Shown: positions 6,460-8,296 of the stretch, one piece after another | How positions within the stretch are numbered: the first letter of the stretch is position 1 | How the letters are laid out: each line of letters opens with the position of its first letter | DNA from: Acidobacteriota bacterium | GTDB taxonomy: Bacteria > Acidobacteriota > Blastocatellia > RBC074 | NCBI GenBank assembly: GCA_013140935.1 | Contig: JABFSD010000590.1 | Location: forward strand, 1 to 8,296 | Length of the DNA stretch: 8,296 nucleotides | Direction: 5' to 3' | The notes under the pieces: model-generated | Seen by the model: the letters and a program-made list of their open reading frames with translations, nothing else | Told to the model about the DNA's origin: nothing | Database searches by the model: none | Made by a program: the position numbers and the translations under genes

Positions 6460-8296
6460 ATGACTCACTGGTTCCAACAACGGCGCACCGATCTCTATGC
6501 CCTCGGCGCATTCACACTCGTCTTCATTCTTTTCTTCTGGCCTGCCACATTCGACGGACGCTTCCTCGTCACGAACGACGCGCTGCTCTATTCCTATCCT
6601 TTGCGCACACAGGTGTGGCAAATGATTCGCCACGGAGAGTTGCCGCTGTGGACGCCGAACATCCTCGCCGGTTATCCGCTGCTTTCAATGGCGCAACTCG
6701 CGCTGCTTTATCCGCTGACATGGGGCTATCTGTTTTTATCGGAACACGCGGCGGAACAAATTTATGTCCTCTCACCCTACCTGCTCTCGCCCGTCTTTGT
6801 GTATGCCTACCTGCGCAAAGTCGGCTGTTCGCCGTTGGCGGGTTGGCTGGCGGGATTGAGTTTCGCTTACGGCGGATTGATGTTCAGCCCGTTGGGCGAA
6901 GCCGGAATGTATACGAACGCCGTCACGTGGCTGCCGCTGTTTTTGCTCACACTCGAACGCAGCCGTTCTCTCAGTTTCGCGCGCAGCCTCGGTTGGGCGA
7001 CTGCCGCATATTGGCTCTCGGTCTTGACCGGCATCGGGCAAGGCTTTCTTTACGTAGCGATTCTCGCGCTGGCTTACGCCTTGATGCTCGGCGTATTTGT
7101 GCGCAGTGAAAAGAAACGCTGGCAGCCTTTGATCATCGCGGTTCTCGCCATCACTTTCGCCGGATGTTTCAGCGCCTGGCAGATTCTCGAAACCCAACAA
7201 GCCCAGCGCGTCAGCATTCGCCGCGCGCTGGATTACGCCACCTTCAGCGGCGATGCGTTCAGCCTGACGACGCTGGGGAAGTTGATCTTCAATCCGGTTC
7301 CGCATTTCATCAATCAGTACAACCTGTTCACTTATGAATGTACGCCTTACGTCGCATTGCTCACGTTGTTTTGCGCGATGTTCGCACTGCGGCAAGCACG
7401 CCAGCCGCGCGTCGCCTTTTGGCTGATCGTAGCCTTGCTCGGCCTCTTATTGATGTTGGGGAACGCTACGCCGCTTTACCGCGTGCTTTACGTCATTCCA
7501 GTGGTGAACCTCTTTCGCAATGCTTGGCGGCACGCCTTTGAATGGACGTTCGCGGTTTCGCTGCTCGCGGCATTCGGATTCGATTGGTTAAGTTCACGTT
7601 GGCACGCTAGCAAAGGTGTAGGGCAGGTTACCAACCTGCCCTACACCTTTGAGGCCTCGCGTGCTGTGGGGCAGGTTGAGAACCTGCCCCACAGCACTCC
7701 GCCCTTAAAAACCAAAGCCATCGCCATTGCAATAAGCGCCTTACATCTCACTGCGACCGTGTCGCTGTGGCGCGCAGCGACACAACTTGCGAATCAACCA
7801 CGCCAAGTCGTAACACTCATCCAAACACCGCCCATCATCTGGCCTGATGGATTGAATCCCTCGTCTTTATTTATCGCCAAACTCGGTTTGCTCGCACTGG
7901 CTGGCCTTGCGCTTTGGTTCACGTGGCGTGCATTCAACGGCGCAGCGCGCACCGCGCTCATCGGCGTCATCTTCGCCATCGCCTCTCTCTGGGAACAAGC
8001 TCTGATCGTCAATCACTGGTGGTTTCCGCAAGCGAAGCCCGCTGCGTTTTTCACGACCGTCGCGCCCGCTTCGCGCTGGTTGCAACAACAGAATCTGACC
8101 GAACAGCGCATTTACACAACGATGGTGCCGGGCTTTCAACTCGACTTGCGCCGCACCGATCCACACGATCAATCGGCGCGACGCGGCTTGCACGACGCAG
8201 CCGGTTACGAACCGTTGATGCCCGTTCGTTACAACGACGTATTCGGCGCGGGCGGGCATTTCGCTGCGCCCGAACTCGCCGCAGCGCGCGCTCCAC
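6460..8296 (+). CDS. YfhO-like polytopic membrane protein (partial, runs off the right edge)
   Basis: The frame is open from ATG 6460 to the end of the window: at least 612 residues with no stop. It is strongly hydrophobic with many predicted membrane helices, for example residues 10-28, 73-94, 104-122, 127-143, 158-165, 178-207, 223-238, 296-311, 318-334 and 363-378. YfhO-family landmarks (large bacterial membrane proteins linked to glycosylation of cell-surface polymers) are visible. The first loop has Asp40 in TNDALLYSYPL and then GELPLWTPNILAGYPLL and QLALLYPL; NLFRNAWRHAFEW lies at about 350-363; and GLHDAAGYEPLMPVRY lies near 576-591. These resemble GT-C fold glycosyltransferases, in which a first-loop acidic residue is catalytic; that role is inferred. 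Codons 385-413 are made of two palindromic repeats inserted in frame between two membrane helices. An in-frame stop at 6397-6399 limits how far upstream the start can lie, and 6460 is the first clear ATG. Confidence 0.82.
   Translation, partial: MTHWFQQRRTDLYALGAFTLVFILFFWPATFDGRFLVTNDALLYSYPLRTQVWQMIRHGELPLWTPNILAGYPLLSMAQLALLYPLTWGYLFLSEHAAEQIYVLSPYLLSPVFVYAYLRKVGCSPLAGWLAGLSFAYGGLMFSPLGEAGMYTNAVTWLPLFLLTLERSRSLSFARSLGWATAAYWLSVLTGIGQGFLYVAILALAYALMLGVFVRSEKKRWQPLIIAVLAITFAGCFSAWQILETQQAQRVSIRRALDYATFSGDAFSLTTLGKLIFNPVPHFINQYNLFTYECTPYVALLTLFCAMFALRQARQPRVAFWLIVALLGLLLMLGNATPLYRVLYVIPVVNLFRNAWRHAFEWTFAVSLLAAFGFDWLSSRWHASKGVGQVTNLPYTFEASRAVGQVENLPHSTPPLKTKAIAIAISALHLTATVSLWRAATQLANQPRQVVTLIQTPPIIWPDGLNPSSLFIAKLGLLALAGLALWFTWRAFNGAARTALIGVIFAIASLWEQALIVNHWWFPQAKPAAFFTTVAPASRWLQQQNLTEQRIYTTMVPGFQLDLRRTDPHDQSARRGLHDAAGYEPLMPVRYNDVFGAGGHFAAPELAAARAP
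7612..7650. repeat. Perfect 18-bp inverted repeat, in-frame inside the YfhO-like gene
   Basis: AAAGGTGTAGGGCAGGTT (7612-7629), loop ACC (7630-7632), then its exact reverse complement (7633-7650). It is translated in frame as KGVGQVTNLPYTF. It shares the core GGGCAGGTT-N3-AACCTGCCC with the next repeat. Confidence 0.95.
7661..7697. repeat. Perfect 17-bp inverted repeat, second copy of the same family
   Basis: GTGCTGTGGGGCAGGTT (7661-7677), loop GAG (7678-7680), then its exact reverse complement (7681-7697). It is translated in frame around AVGQVENLPHS. The 10-base spacer from the previous hairpin, 7651-7660, contains the palindrome GAGGCCTC. The shared core with different outer flanks marks the two as members of one palindromic family rather than a simple tandem duplication. 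Confidence 0.95.

Noticed and set aside
6387..7109. Plus-strand ORF of 240 codons at the start of the YfhO-like gene
   Set aside because: It is a different frame of the membrane protein gene; its product is rich in R, A and H without motifs, while the 6460 frame stays open for over 1.8 kb and shows YfhO-family motifs.
6772..8259. Minus-strand ORFs opposite the YfhO-like gene (6772-7395, 7867-8259)
   Set aside because: They are antisense shadows with Q/E/R-rich composition and no recognisable domains.

Overview
This window is chromosomal-looking bacterial DNA, moderately GC-rich and densely coding, with no rRNA, tRNA, CRISPR array or transposase gene that I can see. It carries three different kinds of palindromic repeat. 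That repeat style, together with single-chain-type class I fumarase, PurK and a sigma-54 activator, would fit an environmental Gram-negative such as an acidobacterium. This placement is inference from style only; nothing here is a phylogenetic marker I could test.

Layout. Positions 2-622 (+) hold the C-terminal part of an NtrC-type sigma-54 activator, cut by the window edge. Its stop codon lies inside a palindrome built from 9-bp GACAGGATT units (617-749). Next is an ABC-2 type permease (768-1925, +), then purK (1994-3142, +), whose start is set by a good ribosome binding site. A 42-bp imperfect inverted repeat with a trailing T-run (3154-3254) separates purK from an exported M20-family amidohydrolase (3282-4574, +). 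thiS (4580-4789, +) follows immediately and is probably co-transcribed with it. Seven bases further on, the convergent fumarase locus begins (minus strand, 6340 to 4797). It is read as two overlapping ORFs, but their sequences together look like one class I fumarase broken by a single -1 frameshift near 5570-5575. A 119-bp divergent region leads to a large polytopic YfhO-like membrane protein (6460 to beyond the right edge, +). Two perfect hairpins lie inside that reading frame and encode a repeated VGQVxNLP peptide.

How the genes relate. They are mostly housekeeping or accessory functions that do not form one obvious pathway. PurK uses AIR in purine synthesis, and ThiS carries sulfur for thiamine thiazole synthesis; AIR is also the precursor of the thiamine pyrimidine, so the two touch the same branch point. 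Fumarase belongs to the TCA cycle. The permease lacks an ATPase partner inside the window, and purE and thiG are not adjacent. I do not see a convincing new multi-gene system. The most interesting signals are the fumarase frameshift, which moves the third iron-sulfur ligand cysteine into the second ORF, and the palindromic elements, especially the pair tolerated in frame inside a membrane protein gene.
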